A stretch of DNA of 40,777 bases, taken from contig CANRCB010000017.1 of the NCBI GenBank assembly GCA_947629015.1, positions 1 to 40,777 of the forward strand. Reading direction: 5' to 3'. Below, piece by piece: positions 1-8,719 of the stretch (the first letter of the stretch is position 1; each line of letters starts with the position of its first letter). The DNA is from an uncultured Gemmiger sp. GTDB taxonomy: Bacteria; Bacillota; Clostridia; Oscillospirales; Ruminococcaceae. The notes under the pieces are model-generated. The model saw only the letters and a list, made by a program, of their open reading frames with translations, had not been told where the DNA came from and ran no database searches. A program made the translations under genes and the position numbers.

Positions 1-60
1 GCCGTGCTGGATGACCCCTCCCTGGCCCCCCGCCAGCGGGAGGAGTTTGCCTACCTGTAA
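1..60 (+). CDS. 3' end of an unidentified gene (partial)
   Basis: The first frame reads 19 codons (AVLDDPSLAPRQREEFAYL) and then TAA at 58-60. The rest of the gene lies outside the window, and these residues are too few to name a family. Treating it as a real gene end rests on the open frame, codon use like the neighbours, and the strong intrinsic terminator about 100 bp downstream. Confidence 0.55.
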   Translation, partial: AVLDDPSLAPRQREEFAYL

Positions 61-161
61 GCGGCAGCCGCCCGCCATAAATGACGGGGCCGGCTGCGCC
101 GGCGGGTCTGCATCCCCTCTCACCGGCACGCCCCGCCGCAAAATACATTTTTCACCGTTTG

Positions 162-193
162 CGCCGTGCGGGCAGTCCCGCGCGGCGTTTTTT
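162..193 (+). terminator. Intrinsic terminator after the upstream gene
   Basis: An 11-bp stem (162-172 pairing with 177-187, with one G-U) closes a CAGT loop and is followed by six T at 188-193. It lies between the end of the upstream gene and the kinase promoter, so it should isolate the two. A weaker GC hairpin at 89-103 has no T run. Confidence 0.8.
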
Positions 194-200
194 GCGCGCC

Positions 201-248
201 GGAAAATTTCGGTGCCCGGGGCGCGGAAAATTTCGGTGCCCGGGGCGC
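201..248 (+). repeat. Two perfect tandem 24-bp repeats upstream of the kinase promoter
   Basis: Positions 201-224 and 225-248 are identical. Each holds a near-palindrome GGAAAATTTC followed by GGTGCCCGGGGCGC. The second copy ends five bases before the -35 hexamer at 254. The placement fits a repeated activator or repressor site, but no known regulator consensus is recognised. Confidence 0.75.
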
Positions 249-253
249 GTTCC

Positions 254-282
254 TTGATTTCCCACGCGCGCTATGGTAGAAT
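254..282 (+). promoter_or_regulatory. Sigma-A promoter of the kinase operon
   Basis: TTGATT (254-259), a 17-nt spacer and TAGAAT (277-282). The ATG at 345 follows about 55 nt after the expected transcription start. A second -10-like TATAGT at 291-296 lacks a good -35. Confidence 0.7.
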
Positions 283-344
283 AGAATTGGTATAGTACAG
301 GCCGAAAGCGAACGGCCAAGACAAAACAAGAGCGCAGGTGCAGG

Positions 345-3344
345 ATGAAAAAGCGGTTTGCAAAATGGCTCCCGGTGATCTTGCTGTGTATCGTGGGGGC
401 GGCCTCGGTGGGCATCGGGCGGGTCTATTTCGACTACATCGCCCAGCACATCTACGAGGACAGCACCTCCCACCTGGAGGAGCTCTACGGGCAGGTCAAC
501 CGTTCCCTGGGCAACTTTATCACGCGCAACTGGGGCCTTTTACACAGCTGGAGCGCCCACCCCGCCCTGGCCGGCGGGGCCGCCGCGCCCGGTGCACAGG
601 CCGAAAACGCGGCCCCCGCGTCCGGTGACTTTGCCGCCTTCATGGCCGACGAGCAGGCTTTTTGGGGCTTTTCCGGGTTTTATCTTCTGGGCGAGGACGG
701 CGCGTGCGACACCCTGGCCGGCAGCGACGCCGCCGTGCTGGAGAACACCGGCGCCGCGCTCGCCGCGCGCAGCGAGCCGGTGATGGTGGGCGAGACGCTG
801 CCCGACGGGCGGGAGGTCACGGTGTTCGCGGCGCCGGCGGGGCCCGGCGTGTACAAAGGTTTTTCCTACGATGCCGTTGCCGTCAGCTATACCAACGCCG
901 ACATCGCCGCCTCGCTCAACGTCGACGCCTTCTCCGGCAAGGCGAAATGCTTCGTCGTCTATCCCGACGGCGACGTGCTGCTCTCGACCCAGAACGGCGG
1001 CAGCGTGTTCGACAACTATCTTTCCTACCTGCAGGCCGTCTCCGACCTGGACAGGGCGGCGCTTGCTTCCATCCGCGCGGATTGGGAGAAGGGCGTCTCC
1101 GGCCTGCGGCAGTGCAGCATCGGCGGCGTGAACCAGTGCATTTTGTACCAGCCCGTCGGCTATGAGGACTGTATGCTGCTCAGCGTGGTGCCGGAAAACG
1201 TCGTCAGCGGCGGGTTTTTGTCGGTACAGAAGGCCACGATGAACGTGCTGCTGTTCATTTTTGCCCTTATCGGCGTGACGGTGGTGGCGCTGTTCCTTGT
1301 GCGCAGCCACCAGCAGAACCGCCAGAGCCGGCGGGAGCTGCAATACCGCGACGCCATGTTCAACGCCCTGTCCGAGAGCGTGGACGACATCTTCCTGATG
1401 CTGGACGCCGAGAGCCAGCGGGTGGATTACATCAGCCCCAACATCGAGCGGCTGCTTGGCATCCCGGCGGAGGAGGCGCGCCGCGACATCTACGTGATGC
1501 AGCGCTGCGCGGTGGACCGCGATGTGGTCATCCCGCGGGGGCAGCTGGCCGCCATCCCCTTGGGCGGCAGCGCCGAGCGGGAATACGCGTACCGGCACCA
1601 GACCACCGGCGAGCGCCGCTGGTACCGGATGCGGGTGTACCACACCCGCATCCAGGATGTGGTCAAATACATCATGGTGCTTTCCGACCGCACGCAGGAC
1701 GAGCAGCTCAACCAGAAATTGCAGGAGGCCCTGAACGCCGCGCAGAGCGCCAACGAGGCCAAGAGCAACTTCCTTTCCAACATGAGCCATGACATCCGCA
1801 CCCCGATGAACGCCATTGTGGGCTTTTCGGTGCTGCTGGAAAAGGACGCCGGCGACCCCGAGAAGGTGCGCGAATATACCCGCAAGATCACCGCCTCCAG
1901 CCATCACCTTTTGAGCCTTATCAACGACGTGCTGGATATGAGCAAGATCGAGAGCGGCAAGACCTCGCTGAATGTGGACCGCTTCAGCCTGCCGGAGCTG
2001 CTTGAGGAGCTCAGTATCATCCTGATGCCGCAGGCCAAGGCCAAGCACCAGAGCTTTACCGTCCATGTGCACGGCGCCCCGCCCGAGCAGCTGCTGGGCG
2101 ACAAGCTGCGCCTCAACCAGATCCTCATCAACCTGCTCTCCAACGCCATCAAGTACACGCCGGAGGGCGGCAGCGTCGATTTCTCGGTCGAGGATCTGCC
2201 GCGCACCGCGCCGCAGTATGCCAAGCTGCGCTTTGTGGTGAAGGACAACGGCATCGGCATGAGCGAGGAATACCAGAAACGTGTTTTTGAGCCCTTCAGC
2301 CGCGAGATCAACTCCGTCACCAACAAGATCCAGGGCACCGGGCTCGGCATGGCCATCACCAAAAACCTTGTCGATCTGATGGGCGGCATCATCGGCGTGC
2401 AGAGCGAGCCGGGGAAGGGCAGCACCTTTACGGTGGAGCTGCAGCTGGCCCTGCCGGAGACACAGACGAGCGACGTCTGGGCGCGGCACAGCATCACCCG
2501 CATCCTGGCCGTCGACGATGAGGAGGAGATCTGCCAGGGCATCCGGGAGCTGATGCGCGGCGTGGGCGTGGAGGTCATTTACACGACACAGGGCGCCGAG
2601 GCCGTGGAGCTGGCCGCGGCGGCACACCGCCGCGGTGAGGATTTCCAGATCATCCTGCTGGACTGGAAGATGCCCGGCATGGACGGCGTGGAGACGGCGC
2701 GCCGCATCCGCGCCGAGGTGGGCAGCGGCGTGCCCATCCTGGTGCTGACCTCCTACGATTGGAGCGACATCGAGGCACAGGCACGGCAGGCGGGCATCAA
2801 CGCCTTTATGCCCAAACCGTTCTTTGTATCGACCTTCTGGCAGACCATCCAGCCGCTGTTCGCCGACCGGCAGCCCCCCGCCGCGCTCCCGGACGCCGAT
2901 GCCGCCGCGCCCAGCCCGCTGGCCGGCCGGCTGTTCCTGGTGGCGGAGGACAACGCCCTCAACGCCGAGATCCTGGCCGAGATGCTGGATATGGAGGGCG
3001 CGCGCTATGAATTGGCCGAGGACGGCAAACAGGCGGTGGAGATGTTTGAAGCCTCCGCGCCGGGGCACTATGACATGATCCTGATGGACGTGCAGATGCC
3101 GGTGATGAACGGCTACGAGGCCACGCGCGCCATCCGCGCCGGCACCCACCCCGAGGCGAAAAGCATCCCCATCGCGGCGATGACCGCCAACACCTTTGCC
3201 GAGGATGTGCGCAACGCGCTGGCGGCCGGCATGGACGGCCACTTGGCCAAGCCCATCGACATGGCCGCCGTGCGCGAGCTGGTGGGCCGCCTGCTGCGCC
3301 GCAGGGACGCTGCAAATACGGAGGAAGGAGACCGGCAGGAATGA
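345..3344 (+). CDS. Hybrid sensor histidine kinase with two receiver domains
   Basis: A 999-aa membrane sensor kinase. TM1 is at about residues 8-27. An extracellular Cache-like sensing region (28-298) follows, then TM2 (299-319). A PAS domain (about 332-450) precedes a HisKA domain whose H-box NMSHDIRTPMNAIVGF has the phosphorylated His at 482. The HATPase domain (about 580-702) shows the N-box NQILINLLSNAIKYTPEGG, G1 DNGIGM and G2 GTGLGMAI. Receiver 1 (about 716-835) has its acceptor Asp at 773 (LLDWKMPGMDG). Receiver 2 (about 862-985) has Asp 915 (LMDVQMPVMNG) and the Lys in HLAKPID. No DNA-binding output domain or Hpt domain is present, so phosphate must leave to a partner elsewhere or the output is protein-protein. 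It overlaps the next gene by 4 nt, which points to a solute-binding protein as a functional partner. Ligand unknown. Confidence 0.93.
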   Translation: MKKRFAKWLPVILLCIVGAASVGIGRVYFDYIAQHIYEDSTSHLEELYGQVNRSLGNFITRNWGLLHSWSAHPALAGGAAAPGAQAENAAPASGDFAAFMADEQAFWGFSGFYLLGEDGACDTLAGSDAAVLENTGAALAARSEPVMVGETLPDGREVTVFAAPAGPGVYKGFSYDAVAVSYTNADIAASLNVDAFSGKAKCFVVYPDGDVLLSTQNGGSVFDNYLSYLQAVSDLDRAALASIRADWEKGVSGLRQCSIGGVNQCILYQPVGYEDCMLLSVVPENVVSGGFLSVQKATMNVLLFIFALIGVTVVALFLVRSHQQNRQSRRELQYRDAMFNALSESVDDIFLMLDAESQRVDYISPNIERLLGIPAEEARRDIYVMQRCAVDRDVVIPRGQLAAIPLGGSAEREYAYRHQTTGERRWYRMRVYHTRIQDVVKYIMVLSDRTQDEQLNQKLQEALNAAQSANEAKSNFLSNMSHDIRTPMNAIVGFSVLLEKDAGDPEKVREYTRKITASSHHLLSLINDVLDMSKIESGKTSLNVDRFSLPELLEELSIILMPQAKAKHQSFTVHVHGAPPEQLLGDKLRLNQILINLLSNAIKYTPEGGSVDFSVEDLPRTAPQYAKLRFVVKDNGIGMSEEYQKRVFEPFSREINSVTNKIQGTGLGMAITKNLVDLMGGIIGVQSEPGKGSTFTVELQLALPETQTSDVWARHSITRILAVDDEEEICQGIRELMRGVGVEVIYTTQGAEAVELAAAAHRRGEDFQIILLDWKMPGMDGVETARRIRAEVGSGVPILVLTSYDWSDIEAQARQAGINAFMPKPFFVSTFWQTIQPLFADRQPPAALPDADAAAPSPLAGRLFLVAEDNALNAEILAEMLDMEGARYELAEDGKQAVEMFEASAPGHYDMILMDVQMPVMNGYEATRAIRAGTHPEAKSIPIAAMTANTFAEDVRNALAAGMDGHLAKPIDMAAVRELVGRLLRRRDAANTEEGDRQE

Positions 3345-4609
3345 AAAAACATCTGGCGCCGCTGCTCGCTTTGCTGTTTGCCGCCGCCGCGGTGCTGAGC
3401 GCCTGCGTCCGCGCCGACGACGGGCATTTGACGCTGACCCTGATGGGCAAAAAAAGCGACCTGGAAAAAAGCTACATGACCGATATCTTTGCCCGCTATG
3501 AGGCGCAGACCGGCAACCGGCTGGAGCTTGTGGCCATAGAGGACAGTGACTATGAAAACGCCGTGGCCGAGCGCCTGGACGGCGGCAAGGCGCCGGATAT
3601 CCTGCTGCATTTCCACAACGCCGACCTGGCGCGCTTTGACGTGGAAAATAATTTCCTCTACCTGAACGGCCAGCCCTGGGCCGACGATCTGACCGAAAGC
3701 GCGCGCGCCTACTGCCTGGACCGCAACGGCAACCTGCTGGGCCTGCCTTTTTGGGAGAGTTCCGTTTCCGGCTGCTACTACAACAAGACCATCCTGGACA
3801 GCCTCGGCCTGCGGCCCGCCGCCACACAGGCGGAGTTCGATATGCTCTGCCAGGTTTTGGCGGACGCCGGCTATACGCCCATCTGCTGGCCGGCGGACGG
3901 CTGCACCTGGATGTTCCAGTTCGGGCTGGACCCCGTCTTTGCCGACGACCCCGCGCTGCTGGAACGCCTCAACGCGGGCGATGTTTCCTACGCCGGCATC
4001 CCCGCCGTGGCCGATATGGTGCAGTGGGTGGCCGGCGCCGCCGAAAAGGGCTGGTTCGGCACCGACTATCTCAACACCGGCTGGGGGGATATCAGCACCG
4101 CGCTGGGCAGCGGCGAGGCCGTGATGACCTTCATCTGGGATACCTGGTTCTACACCGACCTGGCGCCGGGGCAGGCCTATGACGTTGCGGATTTTGCCCT
4201 GATGCCGGTGTTCATGGGCACCGCCGACGGCGGCACCTATGAGGGCGGCAACCTCAACATGATGATGGTCAACAAAAACAGCGCCCATACCGACGAGGCG
4301 CTGGCCTTCCTGCAATTCTGCGCCACGCCGGAAAACTACAACGCCGCCTTCGACGGCATTGCGACGGTGAGCTGTTTCCGGGGCCAGACGACCAACATCG
4401 AGTCCCCCATGGTGTCCGCCGCCGCGGCGTCCATCCGGGCGCATGAGCGCGTTTCGACGGCAGCCTCCCGCATCGTCGGCTACAGTGCCGACGACGTAGC
4501 CGACGCCTTCGCGGCGCTGCTGCGCGGCCGCACCGATGTGGCGGGCTGCGTTGCCATGATGGACGCCGCCCGCCTGCGCGAGGCGGGGCTGGAGGGCGGC
4601 ACCGTCTGA
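3341..4609 (+). CDS. Extracellular solute-binding lipoprotein (family 1)
   Basis: A 422-aa lipoprotein. A charged start and hydrophobic stretch lead to lipobox LSAC with the acylated Cys at 22. The rest looks like a family 1 (sugar-type) periplasmic-binding fold: early LTLTLMG strand, KAPDILLHFHNADLARF (about 83-99), LPFWESSVSGCYYNKTIL (about 133-150), and GGNLNMMMVNKNSAHTDEALAFLQF near residue 300, typical of ABC sugar-binding lipoproteins. The ATG overlaps the kinase stop (ATGA), so translation is coupled. No ABC permease or ATPase is present, so it may present ligand to the kinase sensor instead of feeding a transporter. That role is inference. Confidence 0.85.
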   Translation: MKKHLAPLLALLFAAAAVLSACVRADDGHLTLTLMGKKSDLEKSYMTDIFARYEAQTGNRLELVAIEDSDYENAVAERLDGGKAPDILLHFHNADLARFDVENNFLYLNGQPWADDLTESARAYCLDRNGNLLGLPFWESSVSGCYYNKTILDSLGLRPAATQAEFDMLCQVLADAGYTPICWPADGCTWMFQFGLDPVFADDPALLERLNAGDVSYAGIPAVADMVQWVAGAAEKGWFGTDYLNTGWGDISTALGSGEAVMTFIWDTWFYTDLAPGQAYDVADFALMPVFMGTADGGTYEGGNLNMMMVNKNSAHTDEALAFLQFCATPENYNAAFDGIATVSCFRGQTTNIESPMVSAAAASIRAHERVSTAASRIVGYSADDVADAFAALLRGRTDVAGCVAMMDAARLREAGLEGGTV

Positions 4610-4626
4610 TGACCGGCGATGCGCAA

Positions 4627-4670
4627 AAGGCGCCGCCGCGGGCTTCGGCCCGCGGCGGCGCCTTGGTTTT
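4627..4670. terminator. Bidirectional terminator between convergent operons
   Basis: A perfect 17-bp stem (4627-4643 with 4648-4664) closes a TTCG tetraloop. It is followed by GGTTTTTT on the plus strand and TTTT on the minus strand. It sits between the lipoprotein gene end (4609) and the end of the his operon (4682) and can serve both. Confidence 0.9.
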
Positions 4671-4681
4671 TGTATCCGCCT

Positions 4682-5509
4682 TTACAGCGCGCAGGGCGCA
4701 AAGCCGCCCTCACCCAGCACCAGCACCTTTGCATAGCCCAGCTCCCGGAGCTGGGCGGCGGCGGCCGCAAAGCCGTAGGTCAGGTGGCTTTTCTCGTGTG
4801 CGTCGGCGGTGATAACCACGTTACCGGAAAGGGCCAGCCATTCCTTCAAAAGCTCCGGCCCGGGGAACAGGTCCTGCCGGAAGCCGCGCGCCATGCCGGA
4901 GGTGTTGACCTCCAGCACGCAGCGGCTGCGGGCGGCCGCCACCAGCGCGGCGCTGGCCGCCCGGCGGTAGCGCGGGCTGCCCTCGTCAAAAAATTTGTTG
5001 CCGGCGTTGATCTTTTTGATCAGGTCAAAGTGGCCGAGGATGGTGGGCTTTTTGGCCGCCACCGCCGCGACGTTGGCAAAATACTGCTCCGCCACGGTCA
5101 GGCCGTCGCCGTCAAAATCCTCAGCGATGCAGGCGGCCAGGTCCGCCTCGCGCCAGTCGATCTCATAATACCGGCCGGTCTTGGGGCCGCGGATGTAGTG
5201 CGCCGAGCCGATCCAGTAATCGTAGCCGGCGGGGTCGTCGTCGGAGTAAAGATCCCACTCCAACCCCGAAAGGATCTCCAGCTTGCCGGCGTACCGCTCC
5301 TTGAGTTTGGCGATCTGGGCCTTGTAGAGCGCGGTACGGCTGGGGGTCATGCAGTATTCAAGGTCACAGGGGGTGTGGCTGTGGCCGGAAAAGCCCAGCG
5401 TTTTCAACCCCTGCTTCCACGCCGTGACGGCCAGCTCCTCGGGGGTGTTTTTGCCGTCACAGAATTTGGTGTGGACATGCACGGAGCTCAACAGATATTC
5501 GCTGCCCAT
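4682..5509 (-). CDS. hisK: PHP-family histidinol-phosphatase
   Basis: 275 aa with the metal-binding PHP motifs HVH (11-13), GHSH (42-45), GHFD near residue 158 and DAH near residue 236, as in Bacillus HisK/HisJ-type histidinol-phosphatases. It would dephosphorylate histidinol phosphate to histidinol, the step before HisD. It is the last gene of the his operon, and its start ATG shares one base with the hisIE stop (TAATG). The context makes the histidinol-phosphatase assignment much better than a generic PHP hydrolase. The HAD-type phosphatase that is fused to HisB in enterobacteria is absent. Confidence 0.87.
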   Translation of the reverse strand: MGSEYLLSSVHVHTKFCDGKNTPEELAVTAWKQGLKTLGFSGHSHTPCDLEYCMTPSRTALYKAQIAKLKERYAGKLEILSGLEWDLYSDDDPAGYDYWIGSAHYIRGPKTGRYYEIDWREADLAACIAEDFDGDGLTVAEQYFANVAAVAAKKPTILGHFDLIKKINAGNKFFDEGSPRYRRAASAALVAAARSRCVLEVNTSGMARGFRQDLFPGPELLKEWLALSGNVVITADAHEKSHLTYGFAAAAAQLRELGYAKVLVLGEGGFAPCAL

Positions 5510-6162
5510 TACTGCATCCTTTCCTGCTTGACCTTGTGGTCGATGACATGACGTTTTTCGAGTTCTTTGGTGATATCCTCGATGGTGATGCCGGCCTCGA
5601 TCATGAGCACCAGGACATGGTAGGCAAGGTCGCTGATCTCATACACCGTCTCGGCGTTGTCGGCCTTGGCGGCGGCGATGATGACCTCGGTGGCCTCCTC
5701 GCCGATCTTTTTGAGGATCTTTTCGCGCCCTTTCTGGAACAGGTAGGTGGTGTAGCTGCCCTCCTGCGGGTGGGTCTTGCGGCCGGCGATGAGGGCGTAG
5801 AGCGCCTGCCAGGTGAACTGCTTGAGCTCCTCCGAGACGTAGACCGGTTCAAAAAAGCAGCTTTCGGCGCCGGTGTGGCAGGCGGGGCCCGCCTTGATGA
5901 CGTCGACGACCAGCGCGTCGCGGTCACAGTCCGCCGTGACGGAGACGACGCGCTGGACATTGCCGCTCGTCTCGCCTTTGCGCCAGATCTCCTGCCGGCT
6001 GCGGCTCCAGAACACCGTGCGGCCCTCGGCGATGGTCAGGGCCAGCGTCTCGGCGTTCATGTAGGCGAGGGTGAGCACCTCGCGGGTGTAGTGGTCCTGC
6101 ACGATGGCGGGGATGAGGCCGTCCTTGTCAAACTTGAGGGCATCGGGTCGAAGATATTGCAT
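5509..6162 (-). CDS. hisIE: Bifunctional phosphoribosyl-AMP cyclohydrolase / phosphoribosyl-ATP pyrophosphatase
   Basis: 217 aa. The N-terminal HisI half (about 1-110) shows [34 protein letters not shown] and the Zn/Mg site around DCDRDAL and GPACHTG. The C-terminal HisE half (about 115-205) shows [26 protein letters not shown] and the helix pair around [14 protein letters not shown]. The two halves do steps 2 and 3 of histidine synthesis. AGGGGAG precedes the ATG, and a private promoter (6195-6223) lies just upstream, so hisIE-hisK can be read apart from the rest of the operon. Confidence 0.95.
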   Translation of the reverse strand: MQYLRPDALKFDKDGLIPAIVQDHYTREVLTLAYMNAETLALTIAEGRTVFWSRSRQEIWRKGETSGNVQRVVSVTADCDRDALVVDVIKAGPACHTGAESCFFEPVYVSEELKQFTWQALYALIAGRKTHPQEGSYTTYLFQKGREKILKKIGEEATEVIIAAAKADNAETVYEISDLAYHVLVLMIEAGITIEDITKELEKRHVIDHKVKQERMQ

Positions 6163-6194
6163 TGGGTACGCTCCCCTGTTTTCAGCTTACTTCC

Positions 6195-6223
6195 AGTGTA
6201 GCGGGAAAATGCCGGTTTTGCAA
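6195..6223 (-). promoter_or_regulatory. Internal sigma-A-like promoter for hisIE-hisK
   Basis: On the minus strand: TTGCAA (6223-6218), 17-nt spacer, TACACT (6200-6195). The gap between the membrane-protein gene and hisIE is only 69 bp, so this is the only candidate element in it. Confidence 0.5.
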
Positions 6224-6231
6224 GTGTTTTA

Positions 6232-6564
6232 TCACGCGGGGGCCCCCAGCCGCGCCCCCAGCAGCAGCACGGAGCCGACCAGCCCCAGCGCGAACCCGAT
6301 GAGGAACAGCCGCCGCGCCGTTTTGCGGGGCTTGCCGTACTGCCACAGCGCGAACACCGCGCCCGCGTACAGCAAAAGGAAGATAAAGCCGAACGGGCGC
6401 ATGGCGGTGTCGTCGGCGTAGGCGGCGTCGCCGGGCTTGGAAAGCGGGTTGAACGCCATGATGAACGCCGAGGTCAGCCAGTAAAAGCTGAGCCAGCCAA
6501 AGGCGAACCCCGCCGCGATGACCAGAAACTTGACAAAGATCTCATACGGGTTGCTCCGGTTCAT
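6232..6564 (-). CDS. Small three-TM membrane protein inside the his operon
   Basis: 110 aa, no family recognised. Hydrophobic helices lie at about residues 9-36 (FVKFLVIAAGFAFGWLSFYW), 56-74 (FGFIFLLLYAGAVFALW) and 83-104 (RLFLIGFALGLVGSVLLLG), with a basic KPRKTARR loop between the last two. It has no extracellular domain and no catalytic motif. Its ATG overlaps the hisF stop (ATGA at 6561-6564), so it is translationally coupled to hisF. A link to histidine metabolism is possible but unsupported beyond position. Confidence 0.75.
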   Translation of the reverse strand: MNRSNPYEIFVKFLVIAAGFAFGWLSFYWLTSAFIMAFNPLSKPGDAAYADDTAMRPFGFIFLLLYAGAVFALWQYGKPRKTARRLFLIGFALGLVGSVLLLGARLGAPA

Positions 6565-7319
6565 AGCCGCACCTCCACGCCCTGCGCGCGCAGGGCCTTT
6601 TTCAGTTCCGGGATGGTGAGTTTGCGTTCATGGAAGATGCCGGCGGCAAGGCCGGCGTCGATGCCGGGATGGGTGAACAGCTCGATAAAATCCTGCGCCC
6701 GGCCGGCGCCGCCGCTGGCGATGATGGGCACGCCGGGGCAGCGCGCGGCGACGGCATCGAGCAGCTCCAGGTCAAAGCCGGCGCGCACGCCGTCGGTGTC
6801 GATGGAATTGACGACGAGCTCCCCCGCCCCGTGGGCCACGCCCCAGCCGAGCCAATCGAGCGCTTCGCGGCCCGTATCCTCGCGCCCGCCCCGGGCAAAC
6901 ACATGGAAGGCCCCGCCCACCCGCTTGATATCGGCCGAGAGCACGACGCACTGGTCGCCGTAGCGCTGCGCGGCCTCGGGGATGAGGGCCGGGCGGCGCA
7001 GCGCGCCGGAATTGACGCTGACCTTGTCGGCCCCGCATTTGAGCACGCGGTCAAAATCCGCAAGGGTGTTGACGCCGCCCCCCACGGTGAGCGGGATAAA
7101 GATATTTTCGGCCACACGGCGCAAAATATCGGTGAACAGGGCGCGGTGCTCGGCGCTGGCGGTGATGTCGTAAAAAACAAGCTCGTCGGCGCCGTCGGCG
7201 TTGTACATACGGGCCATCTCGACGGGGTCGGCCATATCGCGCAGGCCGGCGAAGTTGGTGCCCTTGACGACGCGCCCGTCCCGGACATCCAGGCAGGGGA
7301 TGATGCGTTTGGTGAGCAT
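6561..7319 (-). CDS. hisF: Imidazole glycerol phosphate synthase, cyclase subunit
   Basis: 252 aa, the usual length. The TIM barrel starts LTKRIIPCLDVRDGRVVKG, with the catalytic Asp of CLDV near residue 11 and the second in LSADIKR near 130. Phosphate-binding loops appear as VGGGV and ASGGAG. With HisH it makes IGP and AICAR from PRFAR. The open frame extends far upstream, but the ATG at 7319 behind GGGGGG matches the family start and leaves a 13-nt gap after hisA. Confidence 0.97.
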   Translation of the reverse strand: MLTKRIIPCLDVRDGRVVKGTNFAGLRDMADPVEMARMYNADGADELVFYDITASAEHRALFTDILRRVAENIFIPLTVGGGVNTLADFDRVLKCGADKVSVNSGALRRPALIPEAAQRYGDQCVVLSADIKRVGGAFHVFARGGREDTGREALDWLGWGVAHGAGELVVNSIDTDGVRAGFDLELLDAVAARCPGVPIIASGGAGRAQDFIELFTHPGIDAGLAAGIFHERKLTIPELKKALRAQGVEVRL

Positions 7320-7332
7320 GGCGGCACCCCCC

Positions 7333-8052
7333 TCAGGTCTGGTATTGCCGGATGGCGGCGGCCAGGTCGATGCTGCCGGCATAGAGCGATTTGCCCAAAA
7401 TGGCGGCGTGGCAGCCCATCTTTTGCAGCGCGTCCAGCTCCGCCATGGCGGCGATGCCGCCGCTGGCCGTGACCTCCAGCCCCGGGATGGTGAGCAGTTC
7501 GCGGTAGAGCGCGAGGTTGGTGCCCTGCAGGGTGCCGTCACGGGAGATGTCGGTGGCGATGACGGCCCGGACCCCCGCGGCGGCGCAGCGCCGGCAGAAG
7601 GCGACGCCCGGCTCCGGCGTGAGCTCCCGCCAGCCGGAAACGGCGACGAGGCCGCCCTTCATGTCGACGCCGACGGCGACCTTTTCGCCGTACCGGCGCG
7701 CCATTTCCTCCGCAAAGGCAAAATTTTTGACCGCCGCGGTGCCCAAAATGCACCGCCCGGCGCCAAGGGCCAGGTACGCCTGCAAACACGCCTCGTCCCG
7801 GATGCCGCCGCCGACCTCGACAAAAAGGCCGTCCAAGGCGGCAAGGGCGGCGATGGCGGCGCGGTTGGCGGCGGTGGGCTCGCCCCTGGCGGCGTCCAGG
7901 TCAACGACGTGCAGGTACCGCGCCCCGGCGGCCAGGAATTCCCTGGCCTGGGCGACGGGGTCGGGGTTATAGACGGTCATTTGGGCGTAATCGCCCTGAT
8001 AGAGGCGCACGGCCTGCCCGCCGCGCAGGTCGATGGCGGGGAAAAGTTTCAT
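7333..8052 (-). CDS. hisA: ProFAR isomerase
   Basis: 239 aa, TIM-barrel HisA. It begins MKLFPAIDLRGGQAVRLYQG with the catalytic Asp of AIDL at residue 8. The second Asp is in ATDISRDGTLQG near residue 130, and phosphate-gripping loops VEVGGGIR and ASGGIA are present. It converts ProFAR to PRFAR (step 4). The start at 8052 is chosen for the family N-terminus and the AAAGGAG site upstream; the frame stays open well upstream without meaning. Confidence 0.96.
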   Translation of the reverse strand: MKLFPAIDLRGGQAVRLYQGDYAQMTVYNPDPVAQAREFLAAGARYLHVVDLDAARGEPTAANRAAIAALAALDGLFVEVGGGIRDEACLQAYLALGAGRCILGTAAVKNFAFAEEMARRYGEKVAVGVDMKGGLVAVSGWRELTPEPGVAFCRRCAAAGVRAVIATDISRDGTLQGTNLALYRELLTIPGLEVTASGGIAAMAELDALQKMGCHAAILGKSLYAGSIDLAAAIRQYQT

Positions 8053-8087
8053 ACGGATGGCTCCTTTGTGCGGGGCTGCGGGATGCG

Positions 8088-8705
8088 CTACAGTTCGGCA
8101 AAGGCGCGCAGCAGGCGCAGGCCGGCGTCGCCGGATTTTTCGGGGTGGAACTGGGTGCCGTACACGTGCCCGCTGCGCACGGCGCCGGTCACCGGCAGGC
8201 TGTAGCCGCTGGTGGCAAGGGTATGGGCGGCGCAGTGCTTGGCGTAGTAGCTGTGGACATAATAGACGTGCTCCCCGCTTTGGAAGTAGCGGAACAGCGG
8301 GTCGTTTTCGCGGCCGGGCACGATGTCCAGCGCGTTCCAGCCCATGTGCGGCACCTTGAGCGTTTTGTCGGCCAGGTCGTCGGCCAGCGGGCACACCTCG
8401 CCGGGGATGAGGCCAAGGCCGGCATGCACGCCGTATTCATAGCTTTTTTCAAACAACAGCTGCATACCGAGGCAGATGCCCAGCAGCGGCTTTTGCGCGG
8501 CCTGGGCCCGCAGCACCGGGACAAGGCCGGTGCTTTCAAGTTTTGCCATGGCATCGCCGAAAGCGCCCACGCCGGGCAGCAGGATGTGGCTGGCGGCGGC
8601 GAGCTCGCCGGCCTTTGCGGTGACGCACACCTCACACCCGAGGCTGCGCACGCTGCCCGCCAGGCTGAACAGGTTGCCGACGCCGTAATCCACGATGGCA
8701 AGCAT
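8088..8705 (-). CDS. hisH: Imidazole glycerol phosphate synthase, glutaminase subunit
   Basis: 205 aa class I glutamine amidotransferase. The N-terminus IVDYGVGNLFSLAGSV is typical of HisH. The nucleophile Cys is in LLGICLGMQLLFE near residue 78, and the His-Glu pair is in YGTQFHPEKSG near residue 185. It supplies ammonia to HisF. AGGGGG precedes the ATG. It is separated from hisC by an unusual 155-bp purine/pyrimidine repeat, the largest non-coding gap in the operon apart from the REP array. Confidence 0.96.
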   Translation of the reverse strand: MLAIVDYGVGNLFSLAGSVRSLGCEVCVTAKAGELAAASHILLPGVGAFGDAMAKLESTGLVPVLRAQAAQKPLLGICLGMQLLFEKSYEYGVHAGLGLIPGEVCPLADDLADKTLKVPHMGWNALDIVPGRENDPLFRYFQSGEHVYYVHSYYAKHCAAHTLATSGYSLPVTGAVRSGHVYGTQFHPEKSGDAGLRLLRAFAEL

Positions 8706-8719
8706 AAAAGCGACCCCCT

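Noticed and set aside
540-3827. 1095-aa minus-strand open frame opposite the sensor kinase
   Set aside because: An artefact of high GC with few stops. The plus strand encodes a full, motif-complete kinase and lipoprotein; the antisense frame has no recognisable domain.
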